This document shows, one piece after another, positions 1 to 11,756 of a DNA stretch of 64,000 nucleotides. The first letter of the stretch is position 1. Each line of letters opens with the position of its first letter. The DNA is taken from NCBI RefSeq assembly GCF_910592395.1, contig NC_088312.1, forward strand, positions 16,313,292 through 16,377,291, given 5' to 3'. The stretch is from Lineus longissimus (lineage: Eukaryota; Nemertea; Pilidiophora; Heteronemertea; Lineidae). The notes under the pieces are model-generated. The model worked only from the letters and a program-made list of their open reading frames with translations, did not search any database and was not told the DNA's origin. The position numbers were made by a program, and so were the translations under genes.

Positions 1-60
1 AAATAGCAGTTGCAGCACAGTATGTGCGGTCCTTGGTTTCTATAAAAGGTTTCTGGACGG

Positions 61-742
61 AGGGACCCAACGCGCCGTGTAGCGGCAAAATGGCGAAGCG
101 GGCGAAACATTTATAATGGGTCACTGTGATCTCATTATGGACTTATATCGCGATTATGGGGTTGTAACTATTTTGCTGTATATTGTCACAAGGAAAGAAA
201 AGCACGTGACCTAACTCCAGCCATTTGTGAAAAGTGATAATTAGAAGGTATATAGTTCAGGAAATGTTAGTAAATAATCATTCCTTATCGTCTTTTGAGA
301 GCATTTTTAATTGTAAAAAGGATATGCCTACGTCACAGAGTCTCTGCAATGGTCATTTTTATCACAGTAGTCTCACGCAGCCAGACCTTCTTCACTTATT
401 AGTCTGGCGCAAGCCAGGCGTTCATTGTACTAGACCTGGATGTTTTCCACCACAATGTATGTGGGCAGAAGAAACACTGCGCAAGATTACCTCGAGCTGG
501 TGCTAAGCATAGATTATGCTAATGAGCATACTTCCACATTAAGTTTTCCCAGAATGGTTCATATCACACATAGCTACTTAGCCTAATACCATTAGGCCCC
601 GCGTAGTGGTGCTGAGGTGGCCACTGTAATCAAGAGAGTGGTTGAGTCACTATGTTATGACGGACCTAACCAAAATTGCTTACATTTCGCATTGCTACAA
701 TGAAAGACCTAATACTGAAACCACATGTCTGTTGACTGTGCT
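61..742 (+). repeat. Dispersed repeat, copy 1 of a ~0.7 kb family
   Basis: This stretch is closely matched, in the same orientation, by 60,895-61,614. Shared blocks include the segment around ATTATGGGGTTGTAA, the run TTCCTTATCGTCTTTTGAGA and the ending GTTGACTGTGCTTTA, after which the two copies diverge. The short open frames inside it (for example 234-506) are conserved only as repeat sequence and show no domain. The left limit may lie outside the window. The family is not recognised. Confidence 0.8.
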
Positions 743-1780
743 TTAATGCAAGTATCAATGCGTATCTTTTCCCCCCCCCTCCTCAAGGGTTCGACACCTT
801 TACGACAATATACCCAATGCACTTCACCTAAGCTACGGCAGGAGTTCATTAGACACTTATGGAAAATCGTCAGGTTATCACTTGCTATTATCCAATGATG
901 TGGAAAGATTTCGACACCTAACCACCTTTTCCTAAGATGTTCGACATGCTATCACCTTTTTAGGTCAGAAATCACCAAAGATGTTCGACCACCACAACTC
1001 AGCACTGCACTAGCAGCACAGCAGAGATAGGGTCGCAGGGGCTAAAAATCTAGGCCATTATATCGATAACCTCAGGGCTTCAGCGAGTCCTTGGTCTCCA
1101 AATCTTACGATGATATGATACAAAGAAAATGAAACACAAATTACTTGCAAAGTATGCCCGAAAGTATGCGAGAACACACGACACACGCGTTCACTACAAC
1201 AGCATGAAAAGCCAATCTTGACACTAGAGGCGCTGATGTCGTTCCTAAACAACGGCTCTAGCACTGCTAAATTGCCACCATCTTGAAAAGCAGTACCGCG
1301 CATGTGGAAATGTAAAGAATCTTTACAATTGCAAAGAGGCTATCGCATCACCACTACGCCCGAGACCACGATGACTGCACTACGCTGCATTGATAGTTTG
1401 CAATAAATTCACGTAAAAACACACCAGAACATCTCGGGTTTTATTTACAACGATCATATTTTGTTATTTATTTATAAAACAAGCCATTTTATGAAAGAAG
1501 GTGGCACTTACTAGGCCTGGATAAGACTTTGGAGTTTGAAGTGGTGGTGACGCAGTGTTGAAAACACCTGAATGTCAGGATGCCGATATCCAAGATGGCG
1601 GAATTTTACCAATTCCAGTGTCTGAAATTGAATTTTAATTTCGGCACTGTGCGAGTTTGCATGAAAAGCGTGACAGCGTCGAAAAATTGCGTACCACGCA
1701 TGCGCAAGGGGGAATCCCCAATCCGGCAAGATTACGACGATGACCCCGCCGGTAAGCTAGAAAGCACTTAAATTTTATTT
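743..1780. other. No gene recognised
   Basis: AT-rich intergenic sequence with short unremarkable open frames in both directions. There is no splice-flanked coding signal, no RNA gene and no terminal repeats that I can pair. It ends where the repeat starting TGGCTCACCG begins. Confidence 0.5.
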
Positions 1781-4250
1781 TGGCTCACCGCAGGGGAGGC
1801 TATACGATACCAGAGTGTCATCGTCGTCGTCTGTATCCTGTTTCAAAAACAGTGGCACGTTTGTTAACCGATAGGACTATCAACTTGAAACTTTGTGCAC
1901 AGGACCCCTAGGTCAGGCTACCTCAGACACTGAATAGTGGAAACCTAAAAAGTGTGATATCTCTCTTATAAGTGACTTGTTTTCGATAAAATTAAATGGT
2001 AGGCTCTCCTAGCAAGGATACATCACATATCATACAGGTTTTTGATTTGACCTAATTTTTCTTGGTTACAGAGGTCAAATGGCATCAAGTGGCCGTTAGA
2101 GTGTAACTATGGCACATTTCTTAACCCCTAAAGGTATGAACTTGAAACTTAGTACAAATGACTCCCTGCATCATAAAACCTCCTACAACGAATTTCTGTC
2201 CGATCTGATTTTCAACTTGGCCACCAGGTGACCAAAACTAAAATGAAATGGCCAGGGCCATTGTGCTCACCTGTCGATATGAAAGGGAGAGTTTTAGGAA
2301 GAACTTGTCATTGTTAGGGGTTAATCATGCAATAGTTGTGGGATGGTGTGGTTTGTCTTGAAAAAGTGGCATTGGTCATATTGTTTTCCGCGTGCACATG
2401 TTACTGACGTTGGAATAAGTGAATCGTTATTTGTGGGAGAAGCTGAGAGATGTTTTCTGGCCAATTAAAACGGGTTTACATGTGTCTTAGCTATTCGGTG
2501 ACTATTGAAAATAAACAGCGCATTTACATTTTGTAAAACCTGCTGTCATTGGCCGAAATTTCAAATGAATGGGATGTACCTGTGGAATTGCGTGTGATTA
2601 CGCTATCTTGAAAGGAGTATTTATTCTCGTGCATGCGCTCCCCATGCATTTGCTGTATAGTCCTGTACATTTATTTATACAGCGGTGAATGCAGAACGGA
2701 GCATGGAAAAACCATCACTCACAAAAATGGTTGTTTGAGCACTCGTGACACGTTTACAAAAGTTAAAGCAACTATTTTTAGTGGATGTTTACCCAATGAG
2801 TAGCGTCTGGGTCATTATAAGCCGTTAACATGCGTTTAAGAGCGCATAGTGTGAGGAAAGGTTCCGGCTTGACGCTGATCTCCGATGACGGCATCCGCCA
2901 TTTTGACGTATTCTCGAAACTTCGGGATCGTCAAATGGAATGGACATCACATAATTTTTGACACACACTGCTACAATTCATCATTTTTATTGTTCTTTAG
3001 CAGTATTATTACGCCAGCCGTATTGGCAGGGCAGCTTGAACACAACTGCGTTTCGCATTGACCAATATTCCCCATTCCAAACCGAAGGACAATCCAACAA
3101 GTTTGTCATTTTACCATCCAATCATAGTCAAAATTTTCTGAAACAATCGGCAATGAGAACAAACTAATAATTTTAAAACAATCACCAAGAATGTAATCAA
3201 CGCATACCACCTGGTTTGAAGAGTGGATGATCCACTTATACCATTGATTGAAGGTGATTTAATTCCTTGTTCGTCTTGCTTCAAACTTATAAAATGGCTG
3301 TCGTCCATACTTGTAGTATGCAGCTCTAGCGGCGCAGAACAACACTGCGCATCTGGGATACCGACTGATTGCCTCGAACTGCGAAACTCAAAACTGCTGG
3401 CAATGTGCCAACTAACATTTTTGCCTAATACCGCCAACTACTGATGTGAAACGTAACTAATCTATTTGATATCGAAACCTCTATATCATGCAGACCTCTA
3501 AAACTTAATTTCAAACTTCAATCTGCTGGAATAAAGCAAATCGGCTTTTTTAACCTTGACCTTCTTATAACTGAACTGTAGATCACACTGACCTAAATCT
3601 GTGTCAGCATGTAGAGATGCATAATAGGTGTCTACATATTAAATTTAGAGAGTCTGTTACCAATAGTAAAGAAATGTGCCACCATCAAAGAAATTTTAGA
3701 GTTCGAGCTCTGTGACCTTGAAATGAAGGTCAAATCAAAAACCTGTGTGATATGTGATGTACCTTTATTAGATACACCCACCATAACATTTTCATCGCTC
3801 TAGCTTTAATCATAAGCTTCAAAATGACAAAAATAGGTTTTCAAAGACTGCCCCCTTTATGGCAGACCAGCAGTCAAATTGCGCTGATTTTCATTCTGAA
3901 GGAAGGTCTTGCCTAGGGGTACCCACGCACCAAGTATGAACTTTCTGGGTCAAACGGTTCAGAAATGTGCCACTATTTTGTCAAAAGTTGACGACGGACG
4001 ATGACGACGCTGGACGCCAGACGCCGCAGTATCGTATAAGCCCACCTGACAGGTGAGCTAAAAAGGTAAAAGTGCAATATCTCACTTATTAGTGACTTGT
4101 TTTCGATGATATTTATATGGAAGGTACTCCTAGCAAGGATACATCAAGTATCCTGTGAGGTTTTGATTTGACCCTCCTTTTCAAGGTCACAAAAGTCAAT
4201 TGGCATAAATTGGCCGTTTGAGTGTAACTATGGCACGTTTCTTGGCCACT
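1781..4250 (+). mobile_element. Helentron-like non-autonomous element, 3'-truncated and split by a nested element
   Basis: It starts TGGCTCACCG, then a short CGT-rich microsatellite, then repeat units carrying AAGGTCACAGAGGTCAAATGG and related blocks of the ~300-bp monomer seen complete at 5,665-7,284. The monomer breaks off at 2,243 and resumes at 4,061 because a second element (2,244-4,060) sits inside it in the opposite orientation. The copy then ends near 4,250 without the family's 3' terminus. No coding capacity is seen. Assignment to the Helentron type is inferred from the family termini and the endonuclease-bearing copy at 58,065. Confidence 0.7.
2244..4060 (-). mobile_element. Nested Helentron-like element, reverse orientation
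   Basis: Read on the minus strand it begins TAGCTCACCTGTCAGGTGGG, a hairpin, and ends with GGTGAGCACAATGGCC plus a second hairpin and TTTCA. It lies within a run of T on that strand and has no clear target duplication. The inner part (about 2,640-3,560) is the reverse complement of sequence around 32,560-33,400, and parts recur at 8,330-8,520 and 62,960-63,208. No protein domain is seen. Confidence 0.7.
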
Positions 4251-5664
4251 TAGCTCATAGCAGGACACCTACGGCGTACACCGTAGCCTTTTGAAAAGCA
4301 GAAAATGGGTCCCTACGGCTAATTCCGTGAATTATTTGAATCACCCGCCACAATGGGGAATCCCCATAACGTCAGCATTAATCACCGTGTAGCCGTGAAG
4401 AATGACCAATACACAAGTTTTTTCGCCATTGTGTGTTTAATTTCGCCTTTTTCATGGATTTTTTGGGGGTTAGATGGTGTTTCTAAGGGAGGGACCAGAC
4501 CAGCTATGGAGGATGCTACAAAAACATGAATTATAACCTCCAGCATAGGGAATAGGGGTAAGTTTATGACTATATTTGATGGTATATCATCTCTAGTTTC
4601 AACCCAGAGTACAACTGTGTGTATTGGTCAATGTTTGTGGTCGGTTCGTGCGTGGTGGTTGGGCTGGCCAAGGGCCTGGGCCCTCTTTGATGAAATAAGT
4701 CCCTTTAAGTTTTTTCTCCATATCAAATCAGGGATATTTAGATAACACTAGCATAATACCCATGGCGCGGGTTGTTTTAGGGTGTTGGCTTACTGTGGGG
4801 GTTGGGCAATTTGGGTGAAATGAAATGATATGTCTGGGGGTTGTGATGTTGTCTTGATTTTGATGATTGGGACAATCTGGGTGATATGAGTTGATTGGTC
4901 TGAGGGGTTGTGACTTTGTCTTCTCTTGATGATTGAGGCAATCACGGTATATGTATTGATAGGTGGGGGGAGGGGATTTTTCTTTATTGGCTTTGGTTTG
5001 GAGGTGCGGTCGAGTGTGGTATGGATCACTGGCGTTGCCCTGGTTGTCAAGGCAGTTGTTTCTGCTGGGTAGGATGTTGTCCAATAGTGAGGGTTTCCTG
5101 GTTTCTAAATCGTTGAGGGGTGGGGATGGGGTTGGGTAGTATGGTTTAATTGTGCCATTAAGCCTTATAGTGGGGGTATCGTGGTAACTGTGCCTTGCCT
5201 TTTGTGTTGGCAGTGGTGTTGGTGGCGGATTTTTGTCAACTGTCGCGTCATCTGCTCGGTCGATGTGTGATGTGGAGCACTCCTCGCCGACCCAAGTGGT
5301 AACAAATCGAACATGATGATTTGGGGGGATGATTTTCGTCCAGATTACTTACACTATACACGTTTTTGGCCAAAACGACCGGAAAAATCAAACTCCACCA
5401 CTCTTCAAAGTGGTCTCGAGTAATTTTGACGAACTATTTCGCGTATGGTGAAGAGGTAATGGCGTGAAGTTATGAACTTAGTACAACAAATGCTGTGAGC
5501 ATAGTGGGTGGCAGTACCAGATGGAGGAAGTAGTTCGCCTAGGTTTTTTTCGACACCCTCCGCACGGACTCCACTCGTTCCGGAACACTCATTTACCTGT
5601 TAATCTGCAGTGGTTAGCCTGTTTTTATTGCAGTGAAGAAATGTTAATCAGGATTTTATATTAT
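4251..5664. other. No gene recognised; imperfect ~70-bp tandem repeat inside
   Basis: Between about 4,790 and 4,990 a G/T-rich unit of roughly 70 bp recurs about three times, with shared core TGATTGGGACAATCTGGGTG and variants. On the minus strand this makes an open frame (4,728-5,084) with a repeated peptide ending in CPNHQ or CLNHQ, probably just a translated tandem repeat. Nothing else is recognised. Confidence 0.45.
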
Positions 5665-5703
5665 TGGCTCACCGTAAGGGGAGTCTATATGATAGCGCTG
5701 TGT

Positions 5704-5734
<31 letters not shown>

Positions 5735-7284
5735 ATCCTAACAGTGGCACGTTTCTTAACTGCTGGGGCTATGAACTTGAAACTTTGTACACAGAATGCC
5801 CTAGGTCAGCTGACCTCTGACACTGATTTTCGGTCCGATCTGATTCTCTGTTTGGCCACCAGGGGGCCAAATGTTGATATCTAAAAAGTGTGATATCCCG
5901 CTTATTAGTGACTTGTTTTCGATAAAACTTTTGTTGTAGGTACTCATAGCAAATATACATTTTATATTATACGGGTTTTTAATTTGACCTTGTTTTCAAG
6001 GTCACAGAGGTCATATGACGTAAATTGGCCATTAGAGTGTAAACTATGGCACGTTTCTTAACCACTAAAGCTATGAACTTGAAACTTGGTACATATAACC
6101 CCCTATATCACATAGCCTCTGGTGCTGAATTTTGGTTCGATCTGATTCCTAACTTTGCCACCAGGGGGCCAAAAGTGGAAATCTAAAAAGTGTGATATCT
6201 TGCTTATAAGTGATTTGTTTTCGATAAAAGTTTTGTTGTAGGTACTCATAGCAAATATACATTTTATATTATACGGGTTTTTAATTTGACCTTGCTTTCA
6301 AGGTCACAGAGGTCATATGGCGTAAATTAGCCATTAGAGTGCTAACTATGGCACGTTTCTTAACCACTAAAGCTATGAACTTGAAACTTGGTACATATAA
6401 CCCCCTATATCACATAGCCTCTGGTGCTGAATTTCAGTTTGATCTGATTCTCAACTTTGCCACCAGGTGGCCAAAAGTGGAAATCTAAAAAGTGTGATAT
6501 CTTGCTTATAAGTGACTTGTTTTCGATAAAATTTTTATGGTAGGTACTTTTAGGAAGAATACATCACATATCTTACGGCTTTTCAATTTGACCTACTTTT
6601 CAAGGTCACAGAGGTCATATGGCGTAAATTGGCCGTTAGAGGGTAAACTATGGCACGTTTCTTAACCAGTAAAGCTATGAACTTGAAACTTGGTGCATAT
6701 AATCCCCTACATCAGATAAACTCTGATGCCAAATTTTGGCCCGATCTGATTCTTTATTCGGCCACCAGGGGGCCATAATGGAAAAAGTAAGAAGTGCAAT
6801 ATCTTGCTTATTTTTAGTGATTCGTTTTCAATAGCATTTTTATGGTAGGTTCTCCTAGCAAGGATACATCACATATCATATGAGTTTTTGATCTGACCTG
6901 CTTTTCAAGGTCACAGAGGTCAAATGGCGTAAATTGGTCATTTGATTGTAACTATGGCACATTTCTTAACCACTAAAGCTTTGAAATTGAAATTTGATAC
7001 ACATGACTCCCTACGTCATGTAACACCGAATTTCGGTCTGATCTGGTACTCAACTCGGCCACCAGGAGGCCAAAACTAAAATAGGTAAAAAGTGCAATAT
7101 CTCGTTTATTAGAGACTTGTTTTTGATGATATTCTTATGGTACTTACTCCAAGCAACGATACATCACATGTCATATCGACTTTGGTTTGACCTATGTACT
7201 ATACATGTACAATGTTTCTTAATCTGGATGAATTCCAAAGAACCAAATCTCTATACGGTGAGCACAATGGCCCCTGGCCGTTTC
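5665..7284 (+). mobile_element. Complete Helentron-like non-autonomous element with five ~300-bp tandem units
   Basis: The 5' tip is TGGCTCACCGTAAGGGG, followed by a CGT microsatellite. The same block (AAGTGTGATATC or AAGTGCAATATC) recurs at 5,886, 6,188, 6,490, 6,792 and 7,090, a period of about 300 bp. Near the 3' end the sequence TACGGTGAGC is the inverse of the 5' GCTCACCGTA but lies 21 bp inside the tip. It is followed by the hairpin ATGGCCCCTGGCCGT and the terminal TTTCA before a T-run. Unequal terminal inverted repeats, a 5' microsatellite, a 3' hairpin and insertion between Ts are known Helentron features. No gene is present. Confidence 0.75.
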
Positions 7285-7861
7285 ATTTTATTTTATATTT
7301 GCCCCGGGTATTCATATAGGGAGCTGTGCTTGGGTCGGATGAGGCGGTTATGTTATTATGTGACGTGTATCACGTGATGAATTCCCATACGGTACTTCGA
7401 AAAATTAAGATTAAATTAACAACGTAAGGTGAAAGAGTACGACCAAAATAAAGGGGAAAAATTGCAGAGATGGATGAATGTTTTAAACATATTGTGGCCC
7501 CAATACTTTCCTGGCTTATTTTCTTATAATCCCACACTTTTGATTTAATAGATGGCCCCATATGAAAACTCAGACCTGATGAAATGGCCCCTTATGTTAA
7601 TTAGTATGCCCATATATAGAAAGAACAAAAAATGCTATTTCTCCAAAATCGCTGCAAAGTTTACCCACTTAACCCGGCGAGGACCATCTCCATATCAACC
7701 ACAACTTTCAGGAAAAGTTTCGAGGTCATCCGATCTGAACTGACGGAGGAGATGTGTGACAAACTATTTCAGCTCTACGTCCATTATAGTAGTGATTATA
7801 AGCTTTCAGAAAATGTATACTTTATTGGATCTATCTTGGTTGATTGTGTTGTTATTATTGT
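7285..7861. other. No gene recognised
   Basis: AT-rich sequence. The open frames at 7,370-7,561 and 7,552-7,743 have no recognisable domain or splice context. Confidence 0.45.
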
Positions 7862-8131
7862 TTTTACCCCTCAGCCCAAATGGGCTATAGGGGTATTGTC
7901 GTCACGTGCGCCGTCCGACCTGGCGGGTGTCTGCTACTTGGTTTCCGTCGATTTCTAGGAGAACAGCTTTGACAATCAATTCAATTTTTGGTATGTACAT
8001 TGGGGGTGACCAGAGAAAGCTTCCTTTCGAAAACGGGCTTGTTCCGATTATCAATATGGCCACCAGGGCGGCGTGTTTGAAATTGGTTTCCATCAATTTG
8101 GAGGAGAACCGTTTGTCCGATCAAATTCGTT
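7862..8131 (+). mobile_element. 5' fragment of another hairpin-ended dispersed element
   Basis: It opens with the hairpin ACCCCTCAGCCC / GGGCTATAGGGGT and continues with GGTTTCCGTCGATTTC and related units that recur at 11,216-11,630. The inverse of the opening, GGCTGAGGGGTTATG, occurs near 11,647 at what looks like the 3' end of the family. It is cut at a T-run by the next element. Confidence 0.55.
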
Positions 8132-8520
8132 TTTAGCTCAGCTGACAAAGTCAGCGGAGCTAGTCAAATAGCTATTCGATTGGTGTCCGTCCTTCCACCC
8201 ATCCTGCCATCCTTCCATCATGCCATCTGTAGACAAAGTTGGGCATTTTGTAATCATACAACCAAGGCACTTCAAATCTAGTCTTGCTTATAAACACCGC
8301 AGAAAATGTTGCTTACGGAAAAAAATTTGGGCGATTCGACTCAAATTCAGCTCCCCAGGGGGCAAAATGCGTAAATGAAAAAACAATTTTTTGAAGCTCT
8401 ATTCCAGCAGATAAAAGCTTGAAATAAAGTTGAAAAGGTCTTCATGATACAGAAGTTTTGATATAAAATAGATTAGTATCGATTTATATCACCAGTTGGC
8501 GGTAGTGAGCAAAACTGTTG
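8132..8520 (+). mobile_element. 5' fragment of a hairpin-ended dispersed element
   Basis: It begins AGCTCAGCTGAC-AAA-GTCAGCGGAGCT, a hairpin, then CAAATAGCTATTCGA. The same order recurs at 32,385-32,700, including GTCAAATAGCTATTCGA and the stretch around AGTTGGCGGTA. It is inserted in a T-run of the previous repeat. No coding sequence is seen. Confidence 0.6.
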
Positions 8521-9385
8521 TTTGACCCCGGATGATCCCGCTTTAAATTTCCCGCCGAGGGTACCTGGAGTACTATCGTCAAGAAAATGGCGGTGACATT
8601 TTTATTTCTACTGGAGCGACGATTTTGTAAGTGACGAATTTTCTTTTTTAAGCCTTTACGGAAACGTATTTTGGTGCGAAACTTCACACGTTTATAGAAA
8701 AGATCAACGAGAATGTGTTCAAATGCCCTCATAACGATGAGTTCAACAGAATTTGGTCAAAACAACCTTCGAATGGAGTCAACTTTCTTTGCGAAATTGA
8801 AGCGACGACCTCATTATTTATCGTAATTTATGCAGATCTGAGTCCAGCTGATGGGCGATGTTCTGATTTGTGTTCAAACTATTGGAAACTTCGGAAATTA
8901 GTTCTATTAGTTCTACTATTCTGGAGGAGTATATTATAGCCATTGATGTTGATAGCTAAAAGCACGAAAACTTTGTTCAGGTTTCTCGTCCAATCACGTG
9001 ACCTCTCCAACACTCGATAATGCACTCTTTTCGTCCACGTTTTAGGCCAATCTTCGGCCTGAACATGAAATCTAATAAGCGCAGTACTTGAATCAGATGT
9101 TTCTCTCGCCTTGAAAACATTCCTGGGTAAAATCCATTGAGATTAGCCGAGTTAATCCACTTTTTCCGTGCCTAAAATCTCTGCCGCTGAATTCTATAAA
9201 TAGAAACTATTAACATCGCGGCAGTGTGGTTCCCATTGTGCGCCCTCCCACTTCACACCATGTCAGGAACTTTTACGGAGAGAGAGGGCGTGCGGTAGGG
9301 AGAATGGCCAAAATGACGTCACGTTTTCCTAGCAATGTCTCTTGCCAGACCAGTCAAGCATTGGGAAAGCATCTTTACAGACAAC
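8521..9385. other. No gene recognised
   Basis: Unique-looking AT-rich DNA. Open frames at 8,484-8,732 (minus) and 8,715-8,939 (plus) have no recognisable domain. Confidence 0.4.
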
Positions 9386-10330
9386 GCAAGGAGGATACCG
9401 CGGTGACGTCACGGCTTTTCCAAGATGGCGCTGCATATTGTAAACAAACTCGATCCACGGCCAAGGGAAAATCAAGTCATCAAAAAAGTTAGATTTTTCG
9501 CATCAATTCAGAGTTATTAGTACTTTTCTGCTATGAAATAAGTCTTCAGACAATAAGCTATCATTTGAATAATGAAAAGTGCTGTTTTGATGGGGAAAAA
9601 TAGGGTTTTTTAAACCAAATAGCCGGCACCGATCTTCCAAAATTAGCGATGGTTTCAAAACAGTCTCCCAGATATGGGGCAATCTCTTCATTATCATAAT
9701 GGGATTTGGAGGCATGTTTACAGATTTTACAAGTTCGAGACCTGTAATACCTAAAACTCGCATAGATCCCCATAGATCCCCTCTATTTGTCGAGTTAGCG
9801 CCCCTGTAAGATCATGCATTTTCGGACACTAGAATGAAATCTTCCTGCGGATATCGCGGTTTCGGTGATGATTTAAGGAGAAATTGACTGTTCTTAGAGT
9901 TGTATGGGACAGAAATGAGTTCATACTTCATGAATACATGAATATATTATGATATGGGCGGGCTTCTAAGTCAAAACAATAACAAACTCAACTGCATCTC
10001 TACTGTATATTGCGTAGTGTATTGCCTAGTGTATTTCGTAGTGTATTTTAGCGGAGACATTATTTCCGCACTTTGGCCATGCCAAACGTCTTTTTTATTC
10101 GTGGAAGTTAATCTGCTCTGTAAATTTTATTTTACACAGGAAGAATCCATACTAGGTATTGCAATATTTCATGTCTATTGGTGTTTTTGTGTACAGGAGC
10201 GCACCAGACAGTGAGACGTGGAAATGTGTTCAGTGCTGGTGCTGTCAGTAGACTGAATCTGATTGGCCATAGCGATCACTAATATGGGTCGGGATCACGT
10301 GATGTGACGTCACCGCGGTATCCTCCTTGC
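9386..10330. mobile_element. 945-bp element with perfect 27-bp terminal inverted repeats
   Basis: The left end, GCAAGGAGGATACCGCGG followed by TGACGTCAC, is repeated exactly in inverse orientation at 10,304-10,330. The flanks read AGACAAC on the left and AGACAAT on the right, consistent with a degraded ~7-bp target duplication. The interior has no transposase-like frame, so this is a non-autonomous DNA transposon of unassigned superfamily. The terminal repeat contains TGACGTCA, the sequence of a CRE site. Confidence 0.8.
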
Positions 10331-11215
10331 AGACAATGTTAGAACTAGAAAACGAATATGTTAATTTGCAAAATTAAAAGCAGATTTCACCACTAACCAG
10401 CCAAATCGGAATACGACGGCGCAAAATGTTCTCGCTTTCCTCCTGCTAAAAAACCTTGTTCCCGCACTCCTATTTTAATTTATGCCAAGGAATATGAAAT
10501 GATCTGTTTTCACTTTTTTGTAATTAAATGGTATTAATATAATGAGATCAATAGTAGTGTCCGTGTCAGATCCCGTCATGGAGGTATAAATAATTATTGA
10601 TACCTCCATGATCACATCGTTCAACTAGTCTTCTCTCCCAGGTGCCTCACACGGACCTTCACGTCCCCATACTCAAGACCAACTCTTACAATATCGCCCT
10701 CAAAACAACCCTGGAGTCATGAATTCACAGGTGCTCCTGTGAAATCTCAGTTCTAGTTTATTTATCAAACTTTATCGAGGGTTATCGAATCGAATGGATG
10801 TGTCGATCGTCGGGGCGGATTGACATGTGGTTAGGTTGTGCGTCCAAGGCGATTAGGTCATTCAGTTAGTTTGAGAAAGATCATGATCATGAAGATGCGT
10901 GTTGTGTTATCATAACTGGAAAATAAGTTGAAGTTATTATTAGTACTACGATTCTTACATGAGTAAAAAGTAGACGTTTTAAGCAACACAATAATGTTAC
11001 TCCCATAAAAAAACTGTCAATTCTCCTTCACTCACAGAAGCCAAGCCATTGCTGTTAAGTTATGCAGGGGCTTAATCAATTACTTGCACTCCATGTGGGG
11101 TGAATAACATTACCTTTTGAACGGCTGGCTGTAGGGGGATGATTGGAACAGCCGGTATACCTGCTGACCTGCTGAACCGAGGTTAATGTTATTTTCAATC
11201 CACGATTGCAGGTCA
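10331..11215. other. No gene recognised; one strong hairpin
   Basis: At 10,577-10,615 the arms CATGGAGGTATAAATAAT and ATTATTGATACCTCCATG form an almost perfect palindrome. The rest is AT-rich DNA without recognisable genes. Confidence 0.5.
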
Positions 11216-11700
11216 CCTGATTTTCGAGATTTCGCGGGAAATGAAATTGGCGGCATGCTTGAAATCGGTTTCCGTCAATTTCGAGGAGAACCGTTCGTCC
11301 GATTAAATTCATTTTTGGTATGTACGTTGAGGGTGACTAGAGCGAGGTTCCTTTCGAAAACGGGCTCGTTCCAATTATCAATATGGCCACTAGGGCGGCG
11401 TGCTTGAAATCGGTTTCCGTCAATTTAGGGGAGAACGGCTTGGAGGATGGAATCAATTTTTAGTGGGTGTAGGCCTAATGCAGTTTTGTAAGGGGAAGGT
11501 TCCTTTTGAAAATCAGCACGATTCGAAATTCAATATGGCCGCCACACTCACATCCTCAAAATAGGTTTCCACAATTTTAATTTCCATATGCAAACTAGCC
11601 ACTCCACTAAGCCAACTTCACCATTATCTCACCTTCAACCTTAATAGGCTGAGGGGTTATGCTCGCTTTGCGATGCTATTTTTCTGAATTGGTTGCCACT
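11216..11700 (+). repeat. 3' part of the dispersed element seen at 7,862-8,131
   Basis: Two to three diverged units carrying GGTTTCCGTCAATTT, GAGGAGAACCGTTCGTCCG and TCAATATGGCCAC match 7,918-8,131. The end contains GGCTGAGGGGTTATG, inverse to the 5' tip at 7,865. No coding sequence is seen. Confidence 0.55.
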
Positions 11701-11756
11701 ACCTGAAATGCCTTGCCCCGTTCGGGGGTTAAGAAATTTTAAATGCTTGCCCCGCT

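Noticed and set aside
5665-7284. Regular ~300-bp periodic repeats as a CRISPR array or a classical satellite.
   Set aside because: The units are long, diverged and bounded by transposon-like tips. The DNA is eukaryotic and there are no short identical repeats with unique spacers.
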